Origin: Yersinia ruckeri ATCC 29473
GTDB lineage: Bacteria; Pseudomonadota; Gammaproteobacteria; Enterobacterales; Enterobacteriaceae
NCBI RefSeq assembly: GCF_000754815.1
Contig: NZ_KN150747.1
Coordinates: 1,953,908 to 2,017,907, forward strand
Direction of reading: 5' to 3'
DNA length: 64,000 nucleotides
Shown: piece after piece, positions 1 through 9,884 of the stretch
Layout of the letters: every line of letters begins with the position of its first letter
Numbering within the stretch: position 1 is the stretch's first letter
The notes under the pieces: generated by a model
Database searches by the model: none
What the model was told of the DNA's origin: nothing
The model's input: the letters and a program-made list of their open reading frames with translations, nothing else
Position numbers and translations under genes: made by a program

Positions 1-1165
1 GTCGCTTGGTTTTCCACGCTGTCAGCCCGATAAACACCACCGCTGAAGCGATCAGAAACAGCAGGTTAATCCACAACACCGTGCCGATATTTCCGGCTAA
101 AAACAGGGTTTGCAGGCTGCTAACGAAATAGCGGGCTGGAATGATATAAGTCACGGCCTGCACAATGGCGGGCATGCTGTCTATCTCGAAAATAAAGCCG
201 GATAACATCACCGAGGGTAAAAATGCGGCATTCAGCGCGATCATTGCGGCATTGAACTGATTGCGGGTGACGGTGGAAATCAACAAGCCCATGCCAAGGG
301 TGTTGGCCAGAAACAAACTGGTCATGACAAATAATATCCCCAACGAACCACGATAAGGCACACCCAAAATAAATACCGACACGACCATGCATAGCACCAT
401 GGCAATCATGCCGAGGAAGTAGTAGGGGAGCAGTTTGGATAGCAGCAATTCGCTGCGAGTGATTTGTGTAGAAAGTAGAGCTTCCATCGTGCCGCGTTCC
501 CATTCCCGGGCAATGACCAACGAGGTCAGAATCGCCCCGATAACGGTCATAATAATGGTAATGGCGCCGGGAATAATAAAGTGTCGGCTAATAGCCGCGG
601 GATTGAACCAATAACGCAGTTGCACGTCGATTAATGGTTCATTGGTTTGCCCCAAATTTTGCCCTTGTTGCTGTTGCCAGACCTTCCAGATGCCCTGAGC
701 GTAACCTTGTACGAAGTTGGCGGTATTGGGTTCACTGCCGTCGGTAATCACCTGAATCGGTGACGTATCCGGTGGCCGATCCAACCGCTGGGCAAAATCG
801 CCAGGAATCACGATCAACCCGCGAATCTTACCTGCCTGCATTGCCTGAATCAGCGCATGGCGGTCGTCACTGATTTGTGCCGCGATATAAGGCGAACCGG
901 TAAAGGCGGCGGCCAAATCTTGCGCGGGTTTGCTCTGTTGCTCCATCAAAATGCCCACGTGCAGTTTGCTGGAGTCTAGATTGATGCCATAGCCAAAAAT
1001 AAACAGCAACATGATAGGAATAACAAAGGCAATCAGCCCGCTACTGGGATCGCGTAGGATTTGGCGGGTTTCTTTACGACACAACGCTCGCAGCCGTCGC
1101 CATGAAAAACCGGTATCCTGATAGGTTTGTTGCTGTGTAGTAGAGGATGGCGATTGATTAAGCAT
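1..1165 (-). CDS. ybhS: ABC-2 type exporter permease YbhS (3' end cut by window edge)
   Basis: Inner-membrane permease of the YbhFSR drug/cation exporter. About 388 codons are readable in frame from the ATG at 1165 to the window edge. The last visible residues (KTKR) match the C-terminal end of the E. coli protein, so only a few codons are missing. It shows an N-terminal membrane segment (around residues 35-55, ending in [12 protein letters not shown]), a large periplasmic domain, and a C-terminal ABC-2 membrane domain with [14 protein letters not shown]. The start overlaps the end of ybhF by 8 bases, so translation is probably coupled. A ybhR partner would be expected just left of the window. 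The family assignment is firm; the substrate is inferred from E. coli work on cephalosporin/chloramphenicol sensitivity. Confidence 0.93.
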   Translation of the reverse strand, partial: MLNQSPSSTTQQQTYQDTGFSWRRLRALCRKETRQILRDPSSGLIAFVIPIMLLFIFGYGINLDSSKLHVGILMEQQSKPAQDLAAAFTGSPYIAAQISDDRHALIQAMQAGKIRGLIVIPGDFAQRLDRPPDTSPIQVITDGSEPNTANFVQGYAQGIWKVWQQQQGQNLGQTNEPLIDVQLRYWFNPAAISRHFIIPGAITIIMTVIGAILTSLVIAREWERGTMEALLSTQITRSELLLSKLLPYYFLGMIAMVLCMVVSVFILGVPYRGSLGILFVMTSLFLANTLGMGLLISTVTRNQFNAAMIALNAAFLPSVMLSGFIFEIDSMPAIVQAVTYIIPARYFVSSLQTLFLAGNIGTVLWINLLFLIASAVVFIGLTAWKTKR

Positions 1166-2900
1166 GCTGGTGCTCCTTATCGTAGTTTTGTACTAACCCG
1201 ATAAATGCCTGTTCCATGGTGGGATTGGGGTCTTCAAGCGTAGCAACCTGCTGTTTGAGTTCGTCTGGTGTGCCCGCAGCAATGATTTTCCCACGATAAA
1301 CCAACCCGATTCGATCACAATATTCTGCTTCGTCCATAAAGTGGGTTGTCACCATCACTGTGACACCTTTATCAACCATCCCATTGATATGTAGCCAAAA
1401 TTCACGTCGAGTCAAAGGATCGACGCCCGATGTTGGTTCATCCAAAAATAGAATATCAGGCTCATGCATTAATGCGCAGGCTAAGGCTAAACGCTGTTTA
1501 AAACCCAGCGGCAGGGAGTCTGGCGTTTGGTCAAGGATTGGCGTGAAGTTAAAGGCCTCAGTCATATCACGGATTTTGTCGCGCTGAACTTTACCTTGTA
1601 GCCCATAAACCCCGGAAAAGAACTTCAGGTTTTGTGCCACGGTCAGATTACCGTACAAAGAGAACTTCTGCGCCATATAACCTAAATGCTGGCGAGCCTT
1701 ACCGGAACTGGTTTTCAGATCCATTCCCAGCACTCGCGCATGACCTTCACTTGGTACCAATAGGCCGCACATCATTTTGAATGTTGTGGATTTGCCCGCG
1801 CCATTTGGGCCGAGTAAACCGAATATTTCACCGCGTTTGACCTGAAAGTCCACATGATCGGTAGCCGCGAAGTGGCCGAATTTTTTGGTCAAGCCGCGTG
1901 CTTCAATGACAGTTTCACTGTGATCGCCACTGACCGTGGGCATAATCTTTGCTAGCGCTGATTCGCTGGCTGGGCCGCCGCCTAATAGATCGATAAAAGC
2001 ATCTTCGAAACGCGGTTCAGCTTCCTGAATTTTCGCATCGGGTTGTTTTAACTGTTGCAGAAGTTGTCGCCGGTCGGCATCCGGCTTCAGGATTAGTCGA
2101 ACATATTTTCCCTGAATAACGCCGTCACTTACATTGGGTAGCGTCAATGATTTCTGTAACAGTTTACGGTTGGTACCGTTTTTCGCCGCCAGCAAAATAG
2201 TACGCCCACTCATGCGTTGGGTCAGGGATTGTGGCGCACCGCTGTACAGTAATTTGCCTTCATTCAGCAGTAAAATATCACGACACTGTTCCGCTTCATC
2301 CAGATAAGAGGTGCTCCACAGAATCAGCATTCCGTCACTGGCCAACTCGTGTACCATCCGCCAGAGTTCGCGGCGGGAAATGGGATCAACGCCAACACCT
2401 GGCTCATCGAGCAGCAATACTTTAGGCTGGCCAACCAACGTACAGGCCAAACCGAGTTTTTGCTTCATACCTCCGGACAGTTTGCCAGCCAAACGTTTGG
2501 TAAAGCGAGTCAGATCGGTAAAAGTAAGTAGCCGTTCAAAAGTTTGCAGCCGCAGTTCGCCAGTGATGCCTCGCAGATCGGCATACAGCGTCAGGTTTTC
2601 CATAACCGTCAAATCTTCATACAACCCGAATTTTTGCGGCATATAACCGAGAATAGCGTGTAATTGACGATCATCTTCAATCGGATCCAATCCGATCACC
2701 GACAGTTTTCCGCTACTGGGTTTGAGCAGCCCGGCTAGCATACGCAGCAGAGTCGTTTTCCCTGCGCCATCGGGACCGACCAGCCCGGTCACCGCGCCGC
2801 TGCGTATTTCAGTGGTTAAGCGGGCAACCGCCGGATTTTCCAGTGTGGGGAAGGTTTTTTCCACCCCATCCAGTGTGATCAAATGCTGGACTTCACGCAT
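1158..2900 (-). CDS. ybhF: Tandem ABC ATPase YbhF of the YbhFSR exporter
   Basis: Cytoplasmic ATPase with two fused nucleotide-binding domains, 580 aa, the usual length for the family. Domain 1 (about residues 8-240) has Walker [10 protein letters not shown], signature LSGGMKQ and Walker B LLLDEP. Domain 2 (about 330-570) has Walker [10 protein letters not shown], a divergent signature LPLGFKQR and Walker B ILFLDEP. It energises the YbhS/YbhR membrane pair. It lies 15 bases downstream of ybhG and overlaps ybhS, so the three form one operon. The degenerate signature of domain 2 is also normal in E. coli YbhF. Confidence 0.95.
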   Translation of the reverse strand: MREVQHLITLDGVEKTFPTLENPAVARLTTEIRSGAVTGLVGPDGAGKTTLLRMLAGLLKPSSGKLSVIGLDPIEDDRQLHAILGYMPQKFGLYEDLTVMENLTLYADLRGITGELRLQTFERLLTFTDLTRFTKRLAGKLSGGMKQKLGLACTLVGQPKVLLLDEPGVGVDPISRRELWRMVHELASDGMLILWSTSYLDEAEQCRDILLLNEGKLLYSGAPQSLTQRMSGRTILLAAKNGTNRKLLQKSLTLPNVSDGVIQGKYVRLILKPDADRRQLLQQLKQPDAKIQEAEPRFEDAFIDLLGGGPASESALAKIMPTVSGDHSETVIEARGLTKKFGHFAATDHVDFQVKRGEIFGLLGPNGAGKSTTFKMMCGLLVPSEGHARVLGMDLKTSSGKARQHLGYMAQKFSLYGNLTVAQNLKFFSGVYGLQGKVQRDKIRDMTEAFNFTPILDQTPDSLPLGFKQRLALACALMHEPDILFLDEPTSGVDPLTRREFWLHINGMVDKGVTVMVTTHFMDEAEYCDRIGLVYRGKIIAAGTPDELKQQVATLEDPNPTMEQAFIGLVQNYDKEHQHA

Positions 2901-2915
2901 AATATCGCCTCTCGA

Positions 2916-3902
2916 TTAAGGTTGTGAGAAGCGTATGGTGACCGGCATGCCTTGACGGAGTTCGCTATCGGCATCGGTGACGATAATGCGCAGGCGATAG
3001 ACCAAATCGGTACGTAAATCCGGTGTTTCAACGGTTTTCGGTGTAAATTCAGCTGTGGGAGAAACAAAACCGATCTGGCCGCGATAAGGCTTACCGGGAC
3101 GGCTATCGGTATAAACATCAACTTCTGTTCCGGGAACCGCCTGGCCTAAATGGCGTTCATCCACATAAGCACGCACCCAAACGGGATTGGTCAGCGACAA
3201 AGTGAATACCGTGTTACCGGCGGAAAGAATCGTCCCTGGCTCAACGGCACGAGTCAAAATAGTCCCTGATGACGGAGATATCAGGCTGGTATCATGAAGG
3301 TTGAGCTGCGCCTGCGCCAATTCGGCTTCAGCCTGTGCCACATTGGCTGCGGCCTGAGCGATTTCCTGTGGACGATTACCGCTCAGAAATTGCGCGAGCT
3401 TATCTTTGGCGGCCTGCAACGCAGCCTGAGCCTGATTTCGCGAGGTACGTGCATCGTCTAAATCGTTAGCAGAGGTCGCTTTGCTTGACCATAGGCCTTG
3501 CTGGCGTTTTAAAAAACTATCGGCGTAATTAAATGCGGCCTGCTTCTGCGCAACCTCCGATTTAACTTGTGCAATTTCCTCGTCCCGGTAGCCCGCTTGC
3601 AGCAATGCCAACTGTGCCTGTGCGCTTTCGACATTGGCCTGAGCCTGTTTTAACGCATTGTTAAATGGACCTTGGTCTAATTGCCCCAGTTGCTGTCCCG
3701 GCTGAATTTTGTCGCCTTCATCGACATCCAGAGAAGCCAGGCGGCCACCAACCCGAAAACCTAAATTCACCGTGCGAATATCGACATTACCATAGAGCGT
3801 CAGCGATTGATCCTGCTGCTGGCGATAGTCGCTCCATCCGTACATTGCCGCTGCTATCAGGGCGATAACGATAACTATCACTGCAATACGCTTGCGATTC
3901 AT
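2916..3902 (-). CDS. ybhG: HlyD-family membrane fusion protein YbhG
   Basis: Periplasmic adaptor expected to link the YbhFSR inner-membrane exporter to an outer-membrane channel. The 328-aa protein has an N-terminal signal anchor (residues 5-22), a barrel-sandwich half ([17 protein letters not shown]), a long Ala/Gln-rich alpha-helical hairpin of about residues 75-200 predicted as coiled coil, then the second lipoyl half ([19 protein letters not shown]) and a beta-barrel. It is the first structural gene after cecR, 26 bases away, and is followed by ybhF. The E. coli operon has the same order (cecR-ybhGFSR), which supports the call. Confidence 0.93.
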   Translation of the reverse strand: MNRKRIAVIVIVIALIAAAMYGWSDYRQQQDQSLTLYGNVDIRTVNLGFRVGGRLASLDVDEGDKIQPGQQLGQLDQGPFNNALKQAQANVESAQAQLALLQAGYRDEEIAQVKSEVAQKQAAFNYADSFLKRQQGLWSSKATSANDLDDARTSRNQAQAALQAAKDKLAQFLSGNRPQEIAQAAANVAQAEAELAQAQLNLHDTSLISPSSGTILTRAVEPGTILSAGNTVFTLSLTNPVWVRAYVDERHLGQAVPGTEVDVYTDSRPGKPYRGQIGFVSPTAEFTPKTVETPDLRTDLVYRLRIIVTDADSELRQGMPVTIRFSQP

Positions 3903-3928
3903 AACATTTCCTACCCACTAACATGTTG

Positions 3929-4621
3929 TTATTGCTGCGCTACCTGATGCCGCAGCCCGTTGAGAAGAAGGTCGATATGTTCGATAAGTACTTGATTGAT
4001 TAATTTGTTTTCATGCTCTCCAATACTGAGCCAACCAGCCTGGTAGCGAATGGTTTCCCGTGCCATTCGAAACGCCAATACCTCACCCAACAGGGCATGG
4101 GTGTGGATAATGGTCTTGGTCGCCTGAGCATCAGCGCCGATATAGCGGGCTAACAGCAGATTAAGTTTTTGATGCAGGGGGGCAATGGCTTGATGATGGA
4201 TCAGCGGATAGGCTTCAGTAGGGGAGAGTTGTTCTCGCGCCATGATCTTGCTGAGATTAATAGTTTCCTGTTGCGTCATTAAATGGCTGAATTCCAATAA
4301 GCCGCGGCGAATATAATGTAGCTGCTGTTCCGGTGATTGCTCCGCAGTAGGTTGTTGTAAGAAAACCTCAATTTCAGCGGCCAGCGGCATAAATGCCTGG
4401 CGGATAAAGTCAGCAATCTGTTGCGCTACCGCAAGATACAGCCCTTCTTTTGAGCCGAAGTAGTAGGTTATTGCTGCGATATTCTGGTCGGCGCGCTGCG
4501 CAATATCGCGGGTAGTGGCACCTTTCAGGCCCAGTTCTCCAAACAGCTCGGTCGCTGCGCGCAATAGTTGCTGCCGGGCCTGTTCGCCCCGGAGAGTGAC
4601 AGGAACAGTCGAGTTAGGCAT
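3929..4621 (-). CDS. cecR: TetR-family repressor CecR
   Basis: Transcription factor of 230 aa. The N-terminal helix-turn-helix lies at about residues 30-60 (TTRDIAQRADQNIAAITYYF, then GSKEGLY). The C-terminal ligand domain resembles the YbiH/CecR family (DUF1956). In E. coli, CecR controls the ybhGFSR genes that follow it and the divergent rhlE gene; both neighbours are present here in the same arrangement, so the same role is inferred. It heads the minus-strand operon. A 20-bp palindrome 62 bases upstream of its start is the likely operator. Confidence 0.92.
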   Translation of the reverse strand: MPNSTVPVTLRGEQARQQLLRAATELFGELGLKGATTRDIAQRADQNIAAITYYFGSKEGLYLAVAQQIADFIRQAFMPLAAEIEVFLQQPTAEQSPEQQLHYIRRGLLEFSHLMTQQETINLSKIMAREQLSPTEAYPLIHHQAIAPLHQKLNLLLARYIGADAQATKTIIHTHALLGEVLAFRMARETIRYQAGWLSIGEHENKLINQVLIEHIDLLLNGLRHQVAQQ

Positions 4622-4682
4622 AACAGAACGCTCCGTATAGAAACCATTCTATATTAAGACTACCAGATACCTGACTAACATA

Positions 4683-4702
4683 TTAATCAATCATATGATT
4701 AA
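4683..4702. promoter_or_regulatory. Palindrome between cecR and rhlE, probable CecR operator
   Basis: A perfect inverted repeat, TTAATCA-N6-TGATTAA, lies in the divergent cecR/rhlE intergenic region. The size and symmetry fit a TetR-type dimer site. Its use by CecR is inferred from position only. Confidence 0.55.
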
Positions 4703-4836
4703 CTTTAGTCCATAAGTTTTACCCTGTAAAGTCAGGGGGTAGGAAAGGATTTTTAGCTGGGATAAGGCAATCTTTATGCATTTTTTACCTATAATTTCAT
4801 CGTACTATTTAAAAAACTCATTTTTTGATAAAAATC

Positions 4837-4845
4837 TGATATAAT
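4837..4845 (+). promoter_or_regulatory. Extended -10 promoter of rhlE
   Basis: The sequence TGATATAAT is a consensus extended -10 (TGn plus TATAAT). No good -35 is seen at 17-bp spacing, as is common for extended -10 promoters. Transcription from about 4852 would give a leader of roughly 130 nt before the rhlE start. Confidence 0.6.
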
Positions 4846-4862
4846 CCGCCTTAATGGTGCAC

Positions 4863-4964
4863 TGCAGTTTGTGCCAATCCCTCGTGGTAAAGCCTCATTT
4901 AATACCTCGTCTGATCATCTTCCCTTGAAACTGCACCTGACTGAATTGTCAGGATGGGGAAGAT
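4863..4964 (+). promoter_or_regulatory. Structured 5' leader of rhlE mRNA
   Basis: Three complementary pairs are visible. ATCTTCCC (4917-4924) pairs with GGGAAGAT (4957-4964). CCTGAC (4936-4941) pairs with GTCAGG (4948-4953) inside that stem. TGCAGTTT (4863-4870) is an exact complement of AAACTGCA (4928-4935). The third pair crosses the outer stem, so the two either compete or form a pseudoknot. Control of helicase expression by this structure is inference. Confidence 0.5.
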
Positions 4965-4981
4965 CTGGAGTTTCTCGTAAT

Positions 4982-6343
4982 ATGTCATTTGATTCCCTCG
5001 GCTTAAACGCCGATATCCTGCGTGCAATTGAAGAGCAGGGCTACCTTGTGCCGACGCCAATTCAGCGTCAGGCGATCCCTGTAGTACTGCAAGGCCGTGA
5101 TTTAATGGCCAGTGCTCAAACCGGTACTGGTAAAACCGCAGGTTTTACCTTGCCGCTGTTGCAAATACTCAACGAAAACGCGCAACCAATCAAAGGCCGT
5201 CGCCCTGTACGTGCCCTGATTTTGACGCCAACGCGTGAACTGGCGGCACAAATCGGCGAAAACGTCGAACAGTACAGCAAGTATCTTAAATTACGTTCGC
5301 TGGTGGTCTTCGGTGGTGTGAGTATCAATCCGCAGATGATGAAGTTGCGCGGAGGTGTCGATATTTTGGTCGCGACTCCGGGCCGTTTACTGGATCTGGA
5401 ACATCAGAACGCGGTAGATTTATCCAAAATTGAAATTCTGGTGCTGGATGAAGCCGATCGCATGTTGGATATGGGCTTTATTCATGATATTCGTCGAGTG
5501 TTGGCCAAATTGCCTGCCAAACGCCAGAATCTGTTGTTCTCTGCGACTTTCTCAGATGAAATCAAAGGATTGGCTAGTAAGCTGCTGAATAATCCAGCAT
5601 CAGTCGAAGTTGCACGCCGCAACACCGCTTCTGAGCAAATTACCCAAAGTGTTCACTTCGTGGATAAAAACCGCAAACGTGAATTACTGTCCCAGATGAT
5701 TGGCAGCCAGAATTGGCAGCAGGTATTGGTATTTACTCGGACTAAGCACGGCGCTAACCATCTGGCAGAACAATTGAATAAAGACGGTATCACTGCCGCC
5801 GCTATTCACGGTAACAAAAGCCAAGGTGCTCGTACTCGTGCGTTGGCTGATTTTAAAGACGGCAAAATCCGCGTGCTGGTAGCCACAGATATTGCTGCTC
5901 GTGGGCTGGATATCGATCAGTTGCCACATGTGGTCAACTATGAATTGCCTAACGTGCCGGAAGATTACGTTCACCGTATCGGTCGTACTGGCCGTGCAGA
6001 ACGCACTGGCGAAGCGATTTCTCTGGTTTGTATCGATGAGCACAAATTACTGCGTGATATCGAACGCTTGTTGAAACGTGAAATTCCGCGTTTCGCTATC
6101 GAAGGCTATGAGCCAGATCCAAGCATCAAAGCGGATCCGATCCAAAACGGGCGTCAAGGCCGTGGCGCATCTCGTCCAGGTATGGGGCGTGGCAGCGCAA
6201 CCCGCTCATCAGGCAGTGCAGGTACCGGTACTGGTCGTGGTGATAGCCGTGGCAATAGCAGCAAACCTCGTAGCCAGGGTGATGGCCAGCGCCGTTCAGC
6301 GCCACCGTCATCTCGCCCACGTAGCCGTAAACCGGGCGAATAA
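4982..6343 (+). CDS. rhlE: DEAD-box ATP-dependent RNA helicase RhlE
   Basis: Unwinds RNA duplexes and assists ribosome assembly and RNA turnover in the cytoplasm. The start was placed at [20 protein letters not shown], which aligns with the E. coli N-terminus and gives 453 aa (E. coli 454). An in-frame upstream ATG at 4871 would add 37 non-conserved residues and lies in the structured leader. Motifs in order: Q motif (PTPIQRQ), motif [28 protein letters not shown] ([10 protein letters not shown]), SAT (LFSATFS), and motif [13 protein letters not shown]. The last 65 residues are a basic Gly/Arg/Ser-rich tail typical of RNA-binding extensions. GGAG lies 11 bases before the ATG. An intrinsic terminator follows. 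Confidence 0.96.
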   Translation: MSFDSLGLNADILRAIEEQGYLVPTPIQRQAIPVVLQGRDLMASAQTGTGKTAGFTLPLLQILNENAQPIKGRRPVRALILTPTRELAAQIGENVEQYSKYLKLRSLVVFGGVSINPQMMKLRGGVDILVATPGRLLDLEHQNAVDLSKIEILVLDEADRMLDMGFIHDIRRVLAKLPAKRQNLLFSATFSDEIKGLASKLLNNPASVEVARRNTASEQITQSVHFVDKNRKRELLSQMIGSQNWQQVLVFTRTKHGANHLAEQLNKDGITAAAIHGNKSQGARTRALADFKDGKIRVLVATDIAARGLDIDQLPHVVNYELPNVPEDYVHRIGRTGRAERTGEAISLVCIDEHKLLRDIERLLKREIPRFAIEGYEPDPSIKADPIQNGRQGRGASRPGMGRGSATRSSGSAGTGTGRGDSRGNSSKPRSQGDGQRRSAPPSSRPRSRKPGE

Positions 6344-6361
6344 ATTGTCAGTATTCACTGG

Positions 6362-6394
6362 AAACCGCCTTTAGGTATAAGGGCGGTTTTTTTT
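6362..6394 (+). terminator. Intrinsic terminator after rhlE
   Basis: The arms AAACCGCC and GGCGGTTT form an 8-bp stem separated by about 12 bases and followed by a run of Ts, 18 bases after the rhlE stop. Confidence 0.9.
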
Positions 6395-6536
6395 CGACTA
6401 AAATTCGGCATTTTCGGGTTTAATGCGCGGTATTGCTTGTCTTGTTCCAAGGTTCGCTCGTATTATTGCCGATCTTTTTTCGAGTTATCTTGATACAGAT
6501 AATCACGATCATCATTAGCTGGTAGGTAACAGGGTC

Positions 6537-7466
6537 ATGCGGGTACTTTTGGCACCGATGGAAGGGGTTCTGGATTCACTGGTTCGCGAATTACTTAGCG
6601 AAGTAAATGATTATGACCTTTGTATCACCGAATTTTTACGCGTGGTTGATCAACTGCTACCGGCTAAATCCTTTTATCGCCTGTGTCCTGAATTACACCA
6701 TCAAAGCCGGACCCAATCTGGTACCTTGGTTCGTATCCAACTATTGGGTCAGTACCCAGAATGGTTAGCGGAAAATGCGGCTCGTGCCGTTGCGTTGGGC
6801 TCCTACGGGGTCGATCTTAACTGTGGTTGTCCATCAAAACTGGTGAATGGCAGTGGTGGCGGTGCCACCCTGCTGAAAGATCCTGAACTGATTTATCAGG
6901 GTGCCAAAGCCATGCGTGAAGCCGTGCCTGCGCATTTACCCGTAACCGTTAAAATCCGACTGGGTTGGGATAATGATTCTCGCCAGTTTGAAATTGCCGA
7001 TGCGGTACAGCAAGCGGGGGCGACTGAACTTGCGGTTCACGGGCGTACTAAAGAAGATGGCTATAAAGCAGAACTTATTAACTGGGCGGCCATTGGCGAG
7101 ATACGTCAGCGTTTGACTATTCCGGTGATCGCTAACGGCGAAATCTGGGACTACCAAAGTGCGCAGGAATGTCTGAAAGTGACAGGCTGCGATGCAGTTA
7201 TGTTAGGCCGTGGCGCACTGAATGTTCCCAATCTGAGTCGGGTTGTGAAGTATAACGAACCGCGTATGCCGTGGCCGGAAGTGGTAAAACTGCTGCAAAA
7301 ATATGTGCAATTGGAAAAGCAAGGCGACACGGGCTTGTATCATGTGGCCCGCATTAAACAGTGGTTGGGTTATTTACGTAAAGAATATACTGAAGCGACA
7401 GCGTTATTTAGTGAAGTCCGCGCATTAAAAACGTCAAAGGATATTGCACAGATTATCTGCCGCTAA
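6537..7466 (+). CDS. dusC: tRNA-dihydrouridine(16) synthase DusC
   Basis: FMN enzyme that reduces uridine 16 of tRNAs to dihydrouridine using NADPH. It is 309 aa and begins [19 protein letters not shown], as in E. coli DusC. The active-site cysteine motif is DLNCGCPSK (about residues 95-103), followed by [12 protein letters not shown]-phosphate binding residues are in VIANGEIWD and MLGRGALN. The C-terminal helical tRNA-binding domain carries [16 protein letters not shown]. It stands alone with its own promoter region after the rhlE terminator. Its neighbours pbpG and dld are near dusC in E. coli too. Confidence 0.95.
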   Translation: MRVLLAPMEGVLDSLVRELLSEVNDYDLCITEFLRVVDQLLPAKSFYRLCPELHHQSRTQSGTLVRIQLLGQYPEWLAENAARAVALGSYGVDLNCGCPSKLVNGSGGGATLLKDPELIYQGAKAMREAVPAHLPVTVKIRLGWDNDSRQFEIADAVQQAGATELAVHGRTKEDGYKAELINWAAIGEIRQRLTIPVIANGEIWDYQSAQECLKVTGCDAVMLGRGALNVPNLSRVVKYNEPRMPWPEVVKLLQKYVQLEKQGDTGLYHVARIKQWLGYLRKEYTEATALFSEVRALKTSKDIAQIICR

Positions 7467-7535
7467 TTTTTCGCGGGTAGCGGTAGCTTATGCCAAACAG
7501 GATTGTAGTGGATCAGTCATGACTGCGCCAATGCC

Positions 7536-8438
7536 TTAAATATGTACCAAGCAGCCTCTTGCCATCAGTGTGGCAACAATTTCGGGTAACCGGGAAAAGT
7601 TGTTCCAACGTAAATCCAGCCGTTTTAACTGGTTTAATTCAGCGAAGCTATCGGGCAGCGCTGATAGTTGATTGGCGCGTAAATCTAGCGTTTGCAAGTT
7701 CTTCAATTCACCAAAGTTATCGGGTAACTGTGACAACTGGTTGAAGCGGAAATTAACATCCGTTAATTGTGCTAACCGGCAAAACTCATCAGGTAATTGA
7801 CGTAAACAGTTATCTGAAATATCCAAAACTCGTAATTTGGTTAATGAGGCAATGCCTTTGTCAATCGATTCGATGTTATTCTTCATCAAATGCAGCTCCT
7901 GCATTTGCTGTAAGCGTCCGATAGATTGAGGAAGAATAGTAATAGCATTGTTATACAGGCGAAGTTCTTCAAGGGTGGAGAGGGAAAAAATAGCCTCGGG
8001 GATATCTTCCAACTGATTGTCTGTCACATTTAGGTAGACTAAATGCCGCAAGGCAGACAATGTCTCTGGCAAAGATTTCAACTTATTATTGCTCAGATAC
8101 AAATATTCCAAATGGGTCAGATCGCCTAATTCAGCGGGTATAGAATCAATCTGATTGTGTCCCAAATCCAGCATCCGCAAAGCGGATAATTCAGCGATAT
8201 CGACGGGTATAGCTGGAATATTATTACATGATATATTCAAAACCTGTAATGCTTTTAACGTACAAATCTGAAGTGGAAATGAATTTAAGTTATTATTATA
8301 TAGACTAATTTCACGTAATCCCCCCCTCGCCGCGAGGCTTTCAGGAACGGAATTTAATCCTTTACCATCCATATTAAGCACCTGTTTGCTTTCAACAACG
8401 CCGTCGGTTTTTTCCTGTGGGTGTTGATGTAATAGCAT
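7536..8438 (-). CDS. Leucine-rich repeat protein, 11 uninterrupted 23-residue repeats
   Basis: A 300-aa protein made almost wholly of leucine-rich repeats. After a 40-residue N-terminal cap (with one degenerate repeat, VLNMDGKGLNSVPESL), exactly 11 repeats of 23 residues run from residue 41 to 293. They follow LxxLxLxxNxLxxLPxxIxxLxx, with a 7-residue tail RGCLVHI. No signal peptide or membrane helix is seen, so it is probably cytoplasmic or secreted without a classical signal. The 23-residue repeat is of the plant/SDS22-like type, not the 20-residue type of YopM or IpaH, and no ligase domain follows. AAGG lies 8 bases before the ATG. A protein-binding scaffold is likely; the partner is unknown. 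Confidence 0.85.
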   Translation of the reverse strand: MLLHQHPQEKTDGVVESKQVLNMDGKGLNSVPESLAARGGLREISLYNNNLNSFPLQICTLKALQVLNISCNNIPAIPVDIAELSALRMLDLGHNQIDSIPAELGDLTHLEYLYLSNNKLKSLPETLSALRHLVYLNVTDNQLEDIPEAIFSLSTLEELRLYNNAITILPQSIGRLQQMQELHLMKNNIESIDKGIASLTKLRVLDISDNCLRQLPDEFCRLAQLTDVNFRFNQLSQLPDNFGELKNLQTLDLRANQLSALPDSFAELNQLKRLDLRWNNFSRLPEIVATLMARGCLVHI

Positions 8439-8759
8439 AGTATTTTACCTTTCCAATTAAAGATGATACGCCATCTTAGTTAATTTCTTTCACCATGGGA
8501 AATTGATGCTGGAATTATCCTTTAACCAGATCTATCTTTATATTGGGTTTGATAAGTATTAATTAATGGATGATAAAGATTGACATCTGGTTATTACGGA
8601 ACCAGTTACGCTACTCAACCAGATAAAACCTGAGAGAGGTCATGCTTAATCTTTGTAACAATCATTTAGATAATGTCTGGTGCGCAGTTTATAGTGGTAA
8701 TTTATACTGCGATAGATTCTATTTCCGTCACTTACGACGATTCACTTAAGTCAGCGAAC
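8439..8759. other. Divergent intergenic region between the LRR gene and pbpG
   Basis: Promoters for both genes must lie here. A 35-codon ORF at 8642-8749 starts two bases after GAGAGGTC and ends 10 bases before pbpG. It encodes a Cys/aromatic-rich peptide without recognised similarity and may be a leader or chance. No other structure was found. Confidence 0.3.
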
Positions 8760-9695
8760 ATGCATGCGAAAATCCGTTATTCATTATTAACTTTGGTTGT
8801 TTTATCAGCAACGGCGCTGGCTGTACCTCCGGTATTGGCTACAACAAATGTTGTTGTAAAACAACAGGTAGCACCGTTAGAATTGGCCTCTGGTAGCGCG
8901 ATGGTGGTTGATTTAAAAACCAATAAAGTCCTTTACAGTAATAATCCCGATCATGTGGTGCCTATTGCCTCCATTACTAAATTGATGACAGCAATGGTAA
9001 CCTTGGATGCTAAGTTGCCGCTAGATGAGGTGATTTCTGTTGATATTCATCAAACCAAAGAATTAAAAGGCGTGTTTTCTCGGGTTAAAGTCAACAGCGA
9101 AATAAATCGCAAGGATATGTTATTACTGGCTTTAATGTCATCAGAAAACCGCGCTGCGGCCAGCTTAGCCCATCATTATCCTGGTGGCTATAGTGCATTT
9201 ATTACTGCTATGAATGTGAAAGCCAAATCTTTGGGCATGACGCATACCCACTTTGTAGAACCTACTGGGTTATCAATCAATAACGTTTCGACGGCGCGCG
9301 ATCTCAGTAAGCTCCTGTTAGCGACAAAGCAATATCCGCTAATTGGACAATTAAGTACCTCAACGGAAAAAATGGCTACATTCCGTAACCCAAGTTATAC
9401 CTTGCCTTTCCGTAATACCAATCATCTGGTTTATAATGATAAGTGGAATATTCAACTGACCAAAACGGGTTTTACCAATCAGGCTGGCCATTGTTTAGTG
9501 ATGCGAACCGTGATTAATAATCGTCCGGTTGCTCTGGTTGTATTAGATGCATTTGGCAAATATACCCATTTTGCTGATGCAAACCGGCTACGTAGCTGGA
9601 TGGAAACCGGTAAAGCCGCACCGATCCCTGGGGCGGCAAAAAGTTATCGTCAGCAGAAAGATTCTCAAGCTCGTTTGGCTCTGGTATCCGAGTAA
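8760..9695 (+). CDS. pbpG: D-alanyl-D-alanine endopeptidase (PBP7)
   Basis: Periplasmic penicillin-binding protein that cleaves DD-cross-links in peptidoglycan. The start at 8760 gives [10 protein letters not shown] and 311 aa (E. coli PbpG 310). A longer reading from 8673 would bury the signal sequence. Signal peptide about residues 1-27, cleaved after VLA. The catalytic triad motifs of serine peptidase family S11 are SITK (Ser71/Lys74), SEN (in [10 protein letters not shown]) and KTG (in QLTKTGFTN). It lacks the C-terminal amphipathic anchor of PBP5/6. It converges on dld, as the two genes are also adjacent in E. coli. Confidence 0.94.
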   Translation: MHAKIRYSLLTLVVLSATALAVPPVLATTNVVVKQQVAPLELASGSAMVVDLKTNKVLYSNNPDHVVPIASITKLMTAMVTLDAKLPLDEVISVDIHQTKELKGVFSRVKVNSEINRKDMLLLALMSSENRAAASLAHHYPGGYSAFITAMNVKAKSLGMTHTHFVEPTGLSINNVSTARDLSKLLLATKQYPLIGQLSTSTEKMATFRNPSYTLPFRNTNHLVYNDKWNIQLTKTGFTNQAGHCLVMRTVINNRPVALVVLDAFGKYTHFADANRLRSWMETGKAAPIPGAAKSYRQQKDSQARLALVSE

Positions 9696-9742
9696 GTCGG
9701 TATTGAGTTAAAGGAAGATGCAGGCGTGTAATGGCTTAAAGT

Positions 9743-9769
9743 GAATTCGCGGTGAGATGCCGCGAATTC
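9743..9769. repeat. Perfect 10-bp inverted repeat between pbpG and dld
   Basis: GAATTCGCGG and CCGCGAATTC flank a 7-base loop. It sits between the convergent ends of pbpG and dld, so it may serve as an mRNA 3'-end stem for both, though no T-run follows. Confidence 0.6.
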
Positions 9770-9884
9770 AGCCAGAGTTTAAAAGATCAGTTTGAAAACA
9801 CTGCTGATGGTCAGCCAGCCGCTTCTGCCACTCATCGCCACTGCCGATATTTAAGCATTAACTGAGTCATCAACGGATTCTTAT

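Noticed and set aside
120-503. 127-codon minus-strand open frame inside ybhS
   Set aside because: It is a frame shadow of ybhS, which reads through the whole span with family motifs.
4871-4981. Longer N-terminus for RhlE from the ATG at 4871
   Set aside because: The added 37 residues are not family-like, and the region is a structured leader. The inner ATG aligns with the E. coli start.
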